64,000 nucleotides of DNA from an uncultured Neptuniibacter sp. (GCF_947498015.1 NZ_CANMIR010000001.1:62001-126000), one strand, 5' to 3'; shown: positions 53,822 to 62,564, counted from the first letter of the stretch. Made by a program: numbers and translations. The notes: a model not told the origin generated them from the sequence alone.

Positions 53822-54213
53822 GAAATTATCAGTTCCTGTTACAAACGAGCATCAAATGAACTTATCCATTAAACCATGCAATGGCGTGAGTTCGTGCATT
53901 AAAGGAATTGTAATGAGAATTTCACTAGATGAACAATGCCGGTTGTAGATACAGAGCATTTATCTCTATATCCGGTTTTAAAAAAGGTTCAACAGGATAA
54001 AGATGGTAAAAATTAGCCCTAATCACGCAGGAGAATCTTGTTGCTGATTCCAACTCATTGTATTTCAAGCAATTAAAACCTGTTCAATTTCCAGGGAAAC
54101 ACCATTGTGCATTGCACAAAAAAATATTTGACAGGTTATTTATTAACCACTATATTGAGACCAAATGCTGCAACGCACAAAACAATTTTTTAAGATTCTC
54201 AGAGGGATTGATA
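53822..54213 (+). promoter_or_regulatory. Promoter and operator region of the phasin gene
   Basis: A near-perfect sigma70 promoter is present: TTGACA (54128-54133), 17-nt spacer, TATATT (54151-54156). The spacer itself contains the inverted repeat GGTTA-TTTAT-TAACC (54134-54148). Immediately upstream is TTGTGC-ATT-GCACAA (54105-54119), with a TGC-N3-GCA core like sites described for PhaR-type regulators. TGCTGCAACGCAC lies downstream near 54166. The rest of this 392-nt stretch shows no gene. Confidence 0.65.
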
Positions 54214-54741
54214 ATGTACGATGATCTGATGAAAGATGTTCAGGAAAAAATGCAACCAGCGATCGATGTAGCTGAAGTGAACAAAAAAGCACTGGAAACT
54301 CTGTTCTCTCTGCAGTCTGAATATGTAACAGACTTCGTAGACTCTAGTGTTGCTCAGCTGAAAGCCCTGTCTGAAGTAAAAGAACCAAAAGAAGCGGTTG
54401 ATCTTCAGGTTCAGTTCTTTAAGTCGCTCGAAACCAAGATGACTGAAACAGCTGAAAAAGAGCTAGCAGCTTTGACTACTGCGAAAGAAGAGATCTCTGA
54501 AATCGTAGAAAAAAGCCTATCAGAGATCAGCGAAATCCCATACATGACTGATTTTAATAAGTTTTTATCAGAAGCTGCTGAAGCAACCTCGGCTGCAGTT
54601 GCCAATGCTGTACCTGCTAAAGAAGCAGCACCTAAAGCAGAAGCTGCTCCTGCACCCGCTAAAAAAGCTCCGGCCAAAAAAGCTCCGGCTAAGCGTAAGC
54701 CTGCAGCAAAAGCAACGACTGAAACAGACGCTGCTAAATAA
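54214..54741 (+). CDS. Phasin family protein (PHA granule protein)
   Basis: This 175-aa protein coats polyhydroxyalkanoate granules. The start giving MYDDLMKDVQEKMQPAID has AGAGGG upstream; longer frames reach into non-family sequence. The phasin_2 helical domain covers about 1-125 (TLFSLQSEYVTDFVDSSVAQLKALSE). The C-terminal tail is a Lys/Ala/Pro-rich repeat (PAKKAPAKKAPAKRKPAAKA), like the DNA-binding tail of PhaF. So it may also tether granules to the nucleoid. phaC is not in the window. Confidence 0.93.
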   Translation: MYDDLMKDVQEKMQPAIDVAEVNKKALETLFSLQSEYVTDFVDSSVAQLKALSEVKEPKEAVDLQVQFFKSLETKMTETAEKELAALTTAKEEISEIVEKSLSEISEIPYMTDFNKFLSEAAEATSAAVANAVPAKEAAPKAEAAPAPAKKAPAKKAPAKRKPAAKATTETDAAK

Positions 54742-54809
54742 TTCTCGTTGGGGGTCACGTTACGACCCCACTTCTCTACTCTGGCTGGTTAATTCAGCCT
54801 TTATCCTTT

Positions 54810-54835
54810 GCCGGTCTCCCAGACCGGCTTTTTTT
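54810..54835 (+). terminator. Intrinsic terminator after the phasin gene
   Basis: GCCGGTCT-CCC-AGACCGGC is a perfect 8-bp stem with a 3-nt loop followed by TTTTTTT. It lies about 70 nt after the phasin stop and just before the convergent ubiquinone hydroxylase gene. Confidence 0.92.
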
Positions 54836-54840
54836 ATCCC

Positions 54841-56061
54841 TTAAATATTTTCCAACCGCGCCAAAGCCGGAAGCGGCCCCTCTAAGCCCATCGCAAACTC
54901 CATCACCCGATTTTTCGCAGGTGCAACACGACCGGCAACGCCTAATCCAATATTCCTCAGCAGCTTCAGGGGCATACTCTTATTACTGAAAACACGATAA
55001 AAAGTATCCATAGTCTGCATCATCAGTAAATTATGCTGACGCCTCTGCTTCTCATACTCCTTGAGCAATTGTGTCTCTGTTATATCTTCACCTAAGCGCG
55101 CAGCGCTCATAATAACCTCAGCTAATGCAGCAGCATCAAGCAGGCCAATATTCACCCCCTGCCCAGCTAAAGGATGAATCATGTGCGCAGAATCACCGGC
55201 CAGAGCCACACCCTCCAAAACATATTGATGCGCATGTTGACGACGCAAAGGGAAAAAACCGCGCTCTAATAGCTGATCTATCTTCCCTAATGCTGGAGGA
55301 AAAGCAGTTTGTAGCTCCTGCATAAACTGGTCAGAATCAAGACCCATCAATCTCCTGACATTATCAGGCGTGTTGTACCATACCAGTGAGGCATGAGCTC
55401 CGGAAAGCGGCAAAAAAGCCAATGGCCCTGTCGGAGTAAACTGCTGCCAGGTAATATCCTGTTGGGGATATGCGGTCGTTACTGATGCCACGAGCGCTGC
55501 CTGCTCGTAGTCCCATTTCGTAACACCGATACCTGCAGCTTGCCTGACTTTCGACTCACCACCGTCTGCAGCAATCATCAATTTAGCTACAATTTCACGA
55601 TCATTGCTCAATCGTATCAGACTACTACCGGGTGCATAATCGATCTCCTGTACCCCGGCTGGACAGATAAGATCAATATTCTCAAACGTTTTTATGCGCT
55701 CCAAAAGTGACAACTGAATCACACGATTTTCTACAATATGCCCTAGATATTCATGCCCGATATGATCAGAGACAAACTCTGTAGCAGCATTCTCCTCACT
55801 CGTCTCCCACACCTTCATACGACGATATCGGCAGCTACGCCGTGACAGAATCCCCTCCCAGGCCCCTACCATGCGCAAGATATTCTCCGAGGCTAAACTG
55901 ATCGCCGATACACGAAGATCATTTGGCTGGGTTGTTTCGAATTCAGTGGGGTAGACGTTTTCCAGAACCGCAACAGAGAGAGGGCTATCCCCGAGTGCAC
56001 AAGCAATGGTGGCCCCGACCATGCCTCCCCCGACAATCACAACATCGTAACGTGTCTTCAT
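54841..56061 (-). CDS. FAD-dependent ubiquinone biosynthesis hydroxylase (UbiF/UbiH family)
   Basis: This 406-aa flavin monooxygenase hydroxylates the ring in ubiquinone synthesis. The start at MKTRYDVVIVGGGMVGATIA is preferred over a GTG six codons earlier. Motifs: GxGxxG at 9-16, DGGESKVRQAAGI (DG motif, about 155) and LAGDSAHMIHPLAGQGVNIGLLDA (GD motif, about 284). The split among UbiF, UbiH and UbiI cannot be decided with certainty, but the ring-5-type length and context resemble UbiF. It is divergent from dbpA. Confidence 0.88.
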   Translation of the reverse strand: MKTRYDVVIVGGGMVGATIACALGDSPLSVAVLENVYPTEFETTQPNDLRVSAISLASENILRMVGAWEGILSRRSCRYRRMKVWETSEENAATEFVSDHIGHEYLGHIVENRVIQLSLLERIKTFENIDLICPAGVQEIDYAPGSSLIRLSNDREIVAKLMIAADGGESKVRQAAGIGVTKWDYEQAALVASVTTAYPQQDITWQQFTPTGPLAFLPLSGAHASLVWYNTPDNVRRLMGLDSDQFMQELQTAFPPALGKIDQLLERGFFPLRRQHAHQYVLEGVALAGDSAHMIHPLAGQGVNIGLLDAAALAEVIMSAARLGEDITETQLLKEYEKQRRQHNLLMMQTMDTFYRVFSNKSMPLKLLRNIGLGVAGRVAPAKNRVMEFAMGLEGPLPALARLENI

Positions 56062-56177
56062 TCTTCCCAACCAGATCACTGCAATAAGATGTGTTGGAGT
56101 ATACGAAAAAAACAGCCCGATTACCTTGCAAAGATCCGGTATAATCCCTCTCTTTCTATCTATCCAATGAGCCCACC

Positions 56178-57557
56178 GTGACTGATTTCAGCTTTAGTAC
56201 CCTGCCATTACCTCAGCCTCTACTGACAAACCTGGATCGACTTGGTTATAAAGAGATGACAGCAATCCAGCAGCAAGCGTTACCTGAAGTGCTGGCAGGC
56301 AGAGACCTCATCGCTAAAGCTAAGACGGGCAGCGGTAAAACCGCCGCATTTGGAATTGGGCTGCTTCTCAAGTTACGTAGCCGTAATTTCGCAACCCAAT
56401 CTCTTGTTTTATGTCCGACCCGCGAACTGGCATCACAGGTCGCAACAGAACTAAGAAAGCTTGCGCGATTCACTGACAATCTAAAGATTCTCACTATCTG
56501 TGGTGGCCAGCCCATAGGACCACAGATCGGTTCACTGGAGCATGGAGCCCACGTAGTCGTAGGCACACCAGGACGAATTAAAGATCACCTGCGCAAGAAC
56601 ACACTCAAGCTTGATCAGGTACACACTGTAGTCCTTGATGAGGCGGACAGAATGCTGGATATGGGGTTTTCAGATGATATCAAACATATCATCAGCCATA
56701 CGCCAAGCAAGAGACAAACTCTGCTCTTCTCAGCTACCTACCCTAAAACAATTGCCGCTCTCAGCGCTGATATCCTAAACGCACCTGTGACTGTGGAGGT
56801 TGAAGCAACCCACTCCCAAAATCAGATTGAGCAACACTTTTTTGAGTTTGATAAAGAAGAGAAGCTTCAGGGATTAGGTAAAGTACTACAGCATTACCAA
56901 CCCGAGTTTGCTGTCATTTTTTGTAACATGAAGCAGACATGCAATGATGTACAACAGTATCTTCGTTCACTGGGTTACAGTGCAAAAGCGATCCATGGAG
57001 ACCTTGACCAGAGAGATCGTGATCAAATTCTGGTGCAGTTTGCCAATCGAAGCTGCGCCTTCCTGATTGCTACCGATGTAGCGGCCAGGGGGCTTGATAT
57101 TGAAGAGCTACCCTGTGTGATCAATTATGATCTTACACGCGATGCAGAGGTCCATACCCACCGCATTGGACGAACTGGCCGCGCGGGGAAACAGGGTCTT
57201 GCGCTTAATCTATACCAGCCATCTGAAGCCTACAAAGTCACGGCAATTGAACGCAATTTTGAAACAGAATTTGAGAATACAGATCTACCCGGAACGCTAC
57301 CAGCGATTGAAGCACCACCTCCTCCAATGGTAACGCTATCCATCGGAGGCGGTAAGAAGAATAAAGTCCGCCCAGGTGACATTCTCGGCGCATTAACCGG
57401 AGATGCCGGTATTCCCGGTAACCAGGTTGGAAAAATCAACGTTTATGATTTTGTCACCTATGTTGCCGTCGAAAGAAGTTCAGCCAGAAAAGCTGAAGAT
57501 CGCCTCAATAAAGGCAAGATTAAGGGGCGGAAGTTCAAAGTTCGAAGACTTTCTTAA
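56178..57557 (+). CDS. dbpA: ATP-dependent RNA helicase DbpA
   Basis: DbpA is a DEAD-box helicase that remodels 23S rRNA hairpin 92 during 50S assembly. The 459-aa protein starts at GTG (TDFSFSTLPLPQPLLTNL). It has AKTGSGKTAAFGIG, PTRELASQV, DEADRMLDMGF, SATYPKT and HRIGRTGRAG in the right order. The C-terminal 75 residues form the DbpA RNA-binding domain (KNKVRPGDILGALTGDAGI), which sets it apart from other DEAD-box proteins. It ends in a 4-nt overlap (TTAA) with the convergent glycosyltransferase gene. Confidence 0.96.
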   Translation: MTDFSFSTLPLPQPLLTNLDRLGYKEMTAIQQQALPEVLAGRDLIAKAKTGSGKTAAFGIGLLLKLRSRNFATQSLVLCPTRELASQVATELRKLARFTDNLKILTICGGQPIGPQIGSLEHGAHVVVGTPGRIKDHLRKNTLKLDQVHTVVLDEADRMLDMGFSDDIKHIISHTPSKRQTLLFSATYPKTIAALSADILNAPVTVEVEATHSQNQIEQHFFEFDKEEKLQGLGKVLQHYQPEFAVIFCNMKQTCNDVQQYLRSLGYSAKAIHGDLDQRDRDQILVQFANRSCAFLIATDVAARGLDIEELPCVINYDLTRDAEVHTHRIGRTGRAGKQGLALNLYQPSEAYKVTAIERNFETEFENTDLPGTLPAIEAPPPPMVTLSIGGGKKNKVRPGDILGALTGDAGIPGNQVGKINVYDFVTYVAVERSSARKAEDRLNKGKIKGRKFKVRRLS

Positions 57558-58648
57558 GCGGGCTTAGCCACCTGCATGATTACGTCACGATACTGATCGG
57601 CCAGTGCAGCCCAGCTCAGGTGCTGCACATCCACTGAAGGCAGCTCCCCCTGCTGCTGTTTCACCAGGGTCAGATCATAAAGTTTATTTGCAAGTATCTT
57701 TGACTCAGGCTCGCCGGTGTAGCGGCACTCGACAGGAAACAGCTCCTGGTAAGCCAGGCGATCTGGCACGATTGGATACGCACCTGCTGCAGCCCCCTCC
57801 AGAACAGCAATCCCCTGATAATCATGCAACGCCGTTGACAGTACAACATCTGAGCTATGTAACAATTTCTGATACGCAGCTCTGCTCTCCATGTACCCCC
57901 ACTCCCCACAATGATTGCCCAATAGCGTTTTTAATTTGATAAATGCTTCTGGAATCTGTCTAAATTGCTGACCAACCACATGCACCCGGAACTGATCAGT
58001 CAGCTCTTTTAATTGGGTGATAGCATCTAATAGGAGTTGCGGATTCTTATCAAACTCCCAACGATGGTTCCAGACAATATTTAAGCGGTTACCGTCCACA
58101 GAAATAGTTGAGCGATCAAGAAAACTGTCCGTTTTGAGTGGTACCGGCAAGACCTGTGACTGCATGCGAATTTTATCAATCAATCCATCTGGAACATGAT
58201 CAGGTAATTTTTTTAATAGTCGTGTGGCGCCGTCAAGTAAGGTTCTACGATTATACTCACTGTTAAACAGACAGTAGTCTGCTGCCAAAGCGGTATAGAG
58301 ATTCAATATGCAGGGCTCCACACTTTTGAATTCTTTACCAGACTGAGGGTATGCAAACTGATTCTCATGGAAATAAACAAGTGTTGGCGTACAAGCCAAA
58401 GAGGGGACAAACCCTTTTAACGCAGAGAGATCTGTCATAGAGGTTGCCACTATAAGATCATATGGCTGCTCCAGCACCTCCCTGTTGGAAAAAGCCCAGC
58501 TAAGGCTGTTACCCCTCATTCGCCAGCTAAAATACCGCCCAGGAAGCGATAACACTGTCCACTCATGCTCAGGCAGGTGCTCAACCAGGCTCTTACGCCA
58601 ATAGACATGACTTTCAGCATCATAAGCTGAAAGTAGTAAAATTCTCAT
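57554..58648 (-). CDS. GT4-like glycosyltransferase, tRNA-queuosine mannosyltransferase (DUF3524) family
   Basis: This 364-aa protein has the DUF3524 N-terminal domain (MRILLLSAYDAESHVYWRK, YFSWRMRGNSLSWAF), which is the domain of the vertebrate enzyme QTMAN/GTDC1 that mannosylates queuosine in tRNA-Asp. The second half is GT4-like, with WNHRWEFDKNPQLLLDAI near residue 195 and HDYQGIAVLEGAAAGAYPIVPDRLAY in the donor-binding region. In bacteria the role is not established. A tRNA-Asp gene lies 4 kb away, which may be coincidence. It overlaps dbpA tail-to-tail. Confidence 0.85.
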   Translation of the reverse strand: MRILLLSAYDAESHVYWRKSLVEHLPEHEWTVLSLPGRYFSWRMRGNSLSWAFSNREVLEQPYDLIVATSMTDLSALKGFVPSLACTPTLVYFHENQFAYPQSGKEFKSVEPCILNLYTALAADYCLFNSEYNRRTLLDGATRLLKKLPDHVPDGLIDKIRMQSQVLPVPLKTDSFLDRSTISVDGNRLNIVWNHRWEFDKNPQLLLDAITQLKELTDQFRVHVVGQQFRQIPEAFIKLKTLLGNHCGEWGYMESRAAYQKLLHSSDVVLSTALHDYQGIAVLEGAAAGAYPIVPDRLAYQELFPVECRYTGEPESKILANKLYDLTLVKQQQGELPSVDVQHLSWAALADQYRDVIMQVAKPA

Positions 58649-58831
58649 TAATTAACCTACTCTTCACAGCAGCTATTTTATCTAGTTCTGGCAGCTCATC
58701 AGAACTCGTCCTATTTTAACGAGTCGAACAAATAAGGTCTCATAGTATTATTCTGTAATACTTAGCACAGCCGAATAGATCACTTTGTTCACAACAACGA
58801 CACTGCCCTTATTAAAAGTAAGGAGTCAGCT

Positions 58832-59431
58832 ATGTCCACTGAGAATATTACGTATAACCAATTTCTACCCCTGATCGAAGAGGGAGATATCATTTTTATC
58901 TCGATCAACAGCTTCCTCTACAGGCAGGTAGCTCAAGGAACTGGCAGTTGGAGCTCGCATGTCGGTTTTATAGTAAAAGATAATAATGAATGGGTAGTTT
59001 TGGAGAGCGCCGTACCTCGAGTTCGTCGCACCCCACTACGCGATTTCTTTAATCGCACAACCAACAACCAAGTCAGTATTTCACGTCTGAAACAACGATT
59101 AACACCGGCACAGATCACCAAGCTAAAAAAGGTTGCTAATAATCGGATGGGGCGATTTTACCATCTCGGATTTAAGTTTGAGTCTGAGAGACAATTTTGC
59201 TCAAAATTTGTGTATCTAACATTTAAAGAAGCACTGGGTATTGAGCTTGGCAAACTGCAAACCCTCAGAGAACTGGTAGAAGAAAATCCACAAGCCAGTC
59301 TTAATTTTTGGCGGTGCTGGTATTTTGGTGTGATTCCCTGGAAAAGAATCACCATTACCCCTGCCAGTCAGCTCTGTGACGAACAACTGGAAACCGTTTT
59401 CTCGTCTGTTGATGCAGTTGGACACTATTGA
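58832..59431 (+). CDS. YebB/YiiX-like permuted papain-fold amidase
   Basis: This 199-aa protein of the YebB/YiiX group of circularly permuted NlpC/P60-like hydrolases opens FLPLIEEGDIIFISINSFLYRQVAQGTGSWSSHVGFIVKD, where the His in SSHVGF is the expected catalytic residue. The Cys lies in FESERQFCSKFVYLTFKEALG (about residue 121). AAGGAG precedes the ATG. No signal peptide is visible, so the target may be cytoplasmic lipids or amides. Its 3' end overlaps the DM13 gene by 7 nt. Confidence 0.85.
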   Translation: MSTENITYNQFLPLIEEGDIIFISINSFLYRQVAQGTGSWSSHVGFIVKDNNEWVVLESAVPRVRRTPLRDFFNRTTNNQVSISRLKQRLTPAQITKLKKVANNRMGRFYHLGFKFESERQFCSKFVYLTFKEALGIELGKLQTLRELVEENPQASLNFWRCWYFGVIPWKRITITPASQLCDEQLETVFSSVDAVGHY

Positions 59432-59895
59432 TACTGTGCTGCCGTAATAAACTCAGAAAAGGTTTCACACCAAACAACCACATTGCTATAGGCTGATATA
59501 TCAATGTGGTTAGGAACGTCTAATAAAAAACCATTAAATGACTTAATATCACCAACAAGAACCATCTGAGGTTTAATTCTAAGAAAAGCCTCCTCGGTTT
59601 CGACATACTTGGGAGAAAGGTAGAGTTTATAATCGGGCCCTGGAGCCAGCTCTCCTTGGAAAACGATCTTATCGGCTTTCAATGAGATCACGCCCTCTCC
59701 CCAGTGCAGAAAATCACTCCCCTCTAGTTCCCGTGTAAACTTTGAAGTGAAGAGTGAATTAGCACTAGCCATGCTCATTTCAGAGTCTGTTGGAGGAGCT
59801 TGAGCGATCAGTATTGGAAGGAGATAGATACCTAAAGCAAACCCAGCAAACCCCACACCTGCATGTGTTAGCAGTAACAATAGCCACTTCATCAC
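59425..59895 (-). CDS. Membrane-anchored DM13-domain protein
   Basis: This 156-aa protein has one N-terminal hydrophobic segment (about 4-31, signal or anchor). A DM13 domain follows (about 66-155), with FLHWGEGVISLKADKIVFQGEL, PGPDYKLYLSP and the signature VVVWCETFSEFITAAQYQ. The conserved cysteine in VWC is the predicted redox residue of the domain. DM13 proteins are proposed to take part in electron transfer; this is a prediction of the family. It is divergent from ppiD upstream. Confidence 0.85.
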   Translation of the reverse strand: MMKWLLLLLTHAGVGFAGFALGIYLLPILIAQAPPTDSEMSMASANSLFTSKFTRELEGSDFLHWGEGVISLKADKIVFQGELAPGPDYKLYLSPKYVETEEAFLRIKPQMVLVGDIKSFNGFLLDVPNHIDISAYSNVVVWCETFSEFITAAQYQ

Positions 59896-59965
59896 CTTTC
59901 CTCTTTTTACATTAACCTTAGAAGACTAGCTCAAAACCACACCTGTCATCTCAGATCATTAGAAC

Positions 59966-59995
59966 AAAAAAAACCACCCGAAGGTGGTTTTTTTA
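59966..59995 (-). terminator. Intrinsic terminator after ppiD
   Basis: AAACCACC-CGAA-GGTGGTTT is a perfect stem with a CGAA tetraloop and runs of A and T on both sides. It lies just after the ppiD stop and could also end transcripts from the other strand. Confidence 0.88.
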
Positions 59996-60005
59996 AGACA
60001 TAAGC

Positions 60006-61889
60006 TCAAAGCTTTTCTATTTCAGCTTTCTCTTTTAGACGATTAACATGATCTTGGTAGTCCTGCTGGCCTTTACGGTTGCTGAGCATCATACCCATAA
60101 ACCGTAGTTCATCACCCTGAAGCTGGACCTCCTGAGTCTCTACAGCATCCAGTGCAACAATCACTTTACTACCATCTAACATATCAACAGCACTGTAACT
60201 TGAGGAGCCTTCAACAGGTTTAGGCATCTTGAATACAGCTAAACGTAGCGCTTGAGGTAAATTTTCCTGGCTACGGGTAATACCCTGCTCCACACTGATT
60301 GAATCAGACGGTACCAGAGACTCTAACGCCTCACCCTGCTTAAGCTGAGAGATAACCTTTTCAGCCTGCAAGTTAAGTTCAGCCTCTACATTCTGATCAA
60401 TCAGCAGCTGAGTAATCTGTTCAGCTACCTCATCGAAAGTTTTCTCACGTGGCAGCTTATGCTCAGAAACTCTTAATACGACTGAGCGACCAGAGTCCAG
60501 TTCAACCGGCGTACTGTTCAATCCTTCCTTAACAAGCTCAGGATCGAAGGCTACAGCCAACACTTTAGGATTGGATGTAATATCATCTTCATTGCCGCTA
60601 CGCGAGAAGGGACCAGCCTTTTGGATGGTCAAATCAAGTGCTTCTGCAGGCTCCACCAGATCACCGGAAGAAAATGAAATATCCGCAAGACGCTCAAGCG
60701 CGCCTACATATTCCTCTTCAGATTTCTGACTCAAAATATCCTTACGCAATCCCATTTGAGCTTGCTCAAACGTAGGCACTTCAGTTTCGACAACGTCTAA
60801 CAATTTGATCAGGTGATAACCAAATTCGGTTCTAACAGGTGCAGAAACTTCGCCTTTTTCCAAGGCATAAAGCGCTTCTTCAAACTCAGGAGAAAATACG
60901 CCTTTTTCATTAACACCGAGATCACCACCTAACTCAGCAGAGGCAGGATCAGCAGACTCAGTCCTAGCCAGCTCTTCAAATGATTCGCCGGAAACAACCC
61001 GTTCCGCTATCTTCTCGATTTTAGCGAAGGCCGCCGCATCGTTCTGATCTTCAGAAATATCGATCAGAATATGTGCTGCATGACGCTGTTCATCCGCCTG
61101 GAAAGTATCTACCAGCTGTTGATATGCAGACTCAATTTCTTCGTCTGTCACTTCTAGCTTTTCAGCAAGTACATCTCTATCCAGTAATAGATATTCTATC
61201 GCCACCTGCTCTTCAGTCATAAAGCGGCTCTGATTGCTCTCATAGTACTCAGCAATCTGATCTTCTGATACGACAATTGATGCGCGTACCGGCTCAGCCG
61301 ACAATGAGAAATATCTGATATCCCTGGTCTGGCCATCTAACTGAGCAATCTCTTTGATTTCAGACGGCAGTGTAAAGGCCGAAAGCAAATAGGCGATTCT
61401 TTCCTGCTCTGTAACTTTTTCCTTACGAATCAAGCTGCGATAGCTGAGTGGAGTAAGACCGGCATTACGAAGAACAGCTTCAAAAGTTGCACGATCAAAT
61501 TTTCCATCCTGCTGAAACTCTGCAGAAGAGAGAATGAGCTGATCAACCATTGCATCAGAAAAGGTTAATTCCTGATTTTCAGCTGACTGAACAAGCACCG
61601 ACTGTTCAATCAACCCTTCCAGCACCATATTGCTGATCAGGTTTTCATCAAGTAGCGCAGGGTCAGCATTTTCACCCATCTGAGACAGCATCTGACGACG
61701 CTGTAGCTGCACGCCCTGATAGAGCTCCTGCTGACTGATTTCAACACCGTTAACTGTAGCTGGAGCATTACTACCTGATGTTAAACTTACGAGTGACTCG
61801 ACACCAAATAGCGCAAAGGTCACGGCAATCAAGCCAACAATAATCTTGGCAACGATCCCCTGAGAGTTATCACGAATGGACTGTAACAT
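60006..61889 (-). CDS. ppiD: Peptidyl-prolyl isomerase D (PpiD), inner-membrane chaperone
   Basis: PpiD helps fold proteins as they leave the Sec translocon. The 627-aa protein starts MLQSIRDNSQGIVAKIIVGL; the 19-residue longer form from 61946 is not family sequence. One transmembrane helix (about 12-35) anchors a large periplasmic part. A SurA-like N-terminal chaperone region comes first (about 36-230), followed by a parvulin domain (about 265-360, RHAAHILIDISEDQND ... FGYHLIKLL) and a C-terminal helical part. It follows hupB and tRNA-Asp as in other gammaproteobacteria. Confidence 0.95.
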   Translation of the reverse strand: MLQSIRDNSQGIVAKIIVGLIAVTFALFGVESLVSLTSGSNAPATVNGVEISQQELYQGVQLQRRQMLSQMGENADPALLDENLISNMVLEGLIEQSVLVQSAENQELTFSDAMVDQLILSSAEFQQDGKFDRATFEAVLRNAGLTPLSYRSLIRKEKVTEQERIAYLLSAFTLPSEIKEIAQLDGQTRDIRYFSLSAEPVRASIVVSEDQIAEYYESNQSRFMTEEQVAIEYLLLDRDVLAEKLEVTDEEIESAYQQLVDTFQADEQRHAAHILIDISEDQNDAAAFAKIEKIAERVVSGESFEELARTESADPASAELGGDLGVNEKGVFSPEFEEALYALEKGEVSAPVRTEFGYHLIKLLDVVETEVPTFEQAQMGLRKDILSQKSEEEYVGALERLADISFSSGDLVEPAEALDLTIQKAGPFSRSGNEDDITSNPKVLAVAFDPELVKEGLNSTPVELDSGRSVVLRVSEHKLPREKTFDEVAEQITQLLIDQNVEAELNLQAEKVISQLKQGEALESLVPSDSISVEQGITRSQENLPQALRLAVFKMPKPVEGSSSYSAVDMLDGSKVIVALDAVETQEVQLQGDELRFMGMMLSNRKGQQDYQDHVNRLKEKAEIEKL

Positions 61890-62037
61890 TATGCCTTCTA
61901 AACCCCTGGCAATTCTTTGACACATAAAAAAAGCGCATTCCATCAAGAAAGCGCCTTTCTAGAATTTTTTGCCTGACCAACCTTAGGTTCTGGCTGGTCA
62001 TCTATAAATGAGAATATCGAATAGATTCTCTTATAGT

Positions 62038-62114
62038 TGGCGGAACGGACGGGACTCGAACCCGCGACCCCCTGCGTGACAGGCAGGTATTCTAACCAAC
62101 TGAACTACCGCTCC
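62038..62114 (-). tRNA. tRNA-Asp (anticodon GUC)
   Basis: The 77-nt minus-strand sequence begins GGAGCGGTAGTTCAGTTGG and folds as a cloverleaf. The acceptor is GGAGCGG/CCGTTCC with one wobble, and the anticodon arm CCTGC-CTGTCAC-GCAGG shows GTC. The T arm is GCGGG-TTCGAGT-CCCGT-like. The CCA end is encoded (62038-62040). It is close to E. coli tRNA-Asp and lies between hupB and ppiD. A weak GAGAAT/ATTCTC hairpin at 62010-62030 follows. Confidence 0.97.
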
Positions 62115-62191
62115 TTAACGGGATTTGAACCCGCGACCTTCAGCTTCACAGAAGAGAAGGTCGGGTAGTTCCTGACAGAACTACCACTCCC
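62115..62191 (-). pseudogene. tRNA-Asp-like remnant next to tRNA-Asp
   Basis: On the minus strand GGGAGTGGTAGTTC matches the 5' part of tRNA-Asp genes and GGTCGCGGGTTCAAATCCCG matches their T arm. In between the sequence differs. GGTAGTTC-TGTCAG-GAACTACC forms a perfect 8-bp D-like hairpin. GACCTTC/GAAGGTC encloses a 14-nt loop instead of an anticodon loop. The 3' acceptor strand and CCA are absent; the T arm runs straight into the true tRNA-Asp. It is probably not a working tRNA. Confidence 0.7.
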
Positions 62192-62193
62192 AA

Positions 62194-62225
62194 AAGTAAG
62201 ATCGTGACGCGATCAGATCTTACTT
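62194..62225 (-). terminator. Hairpin overlapping the hupB stop codon
   Basis: AAGTAAGATC and GATCTTACTT form a perfect 10-bp stem with a 12-nt loop, followed on the minus strand by TTTTGGG. It begins inside the last codons of hupB. It is probably a terminator or processing site before the tRNA-like sequence. Confidence 0.7.
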
Positions 62226-62495
62226 ATTAACTGCGTCTTTCAGAGCCTTACCAGGCTTGAAAGTTGGCAGAGTAGCAGCAGCAATCTCAATTGGCTTGCC
62301 AGTCTGCGGGTTTCGACCTGTACGAGCTGCACGCTCTTTTACAGAAAATGTACCGAAACCTACAAGTGCAACAGAATCTCCACTCTGTAGTGCACCAGTT
62401 ACCGCTTCCAGTGTAGCATCAAGCGCGCGACCCGCGGCTGCTTTTGGAATGTCGGCTGAAGCTGCGATAGCGTCGATCAGTTCAGACTTATTCAC
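62220..62495 (-). CDS. hupB: DNA-binding protein HU-beta
   Basis: HU-beta is a small histone-like protein that bends DNA and organises the nucleoid. The start is a GTG at 62495 (AAGGGGAACAAC upstream), giving 91 aa: [33 protein letters not shown]. The DNA-binding arm reads [23 protein letters not shown] (about 52-75). A longer frame reaching 62594 contains non-family sequence with the promoter inside it. It is downstream of lon, as usual. Confidence 0.96.
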   Translation of the reverse strand: MNKSELIDAIAASADIPKAAAGRALDATLEAVTGALQSGDSVALVGFGTFSVKERAARTGRNPQTGKPIEIAAATLPTFKPGKALKDAVNK

Positions 62496-62564
62496 GTTGT
62501 TCCCCTTTAATAGATCGTTATTTTTAGTTGTTCCGTTATCCATGCCCAGCAAGATGGTCAGGCA

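Noticed and set aside
62115-62191. A second functional tRNA
   Set aside because: There is no 3' acceptor strand or CCA and no 7-nt anticodon loop, so it is listed as a tRNA-like remnant.
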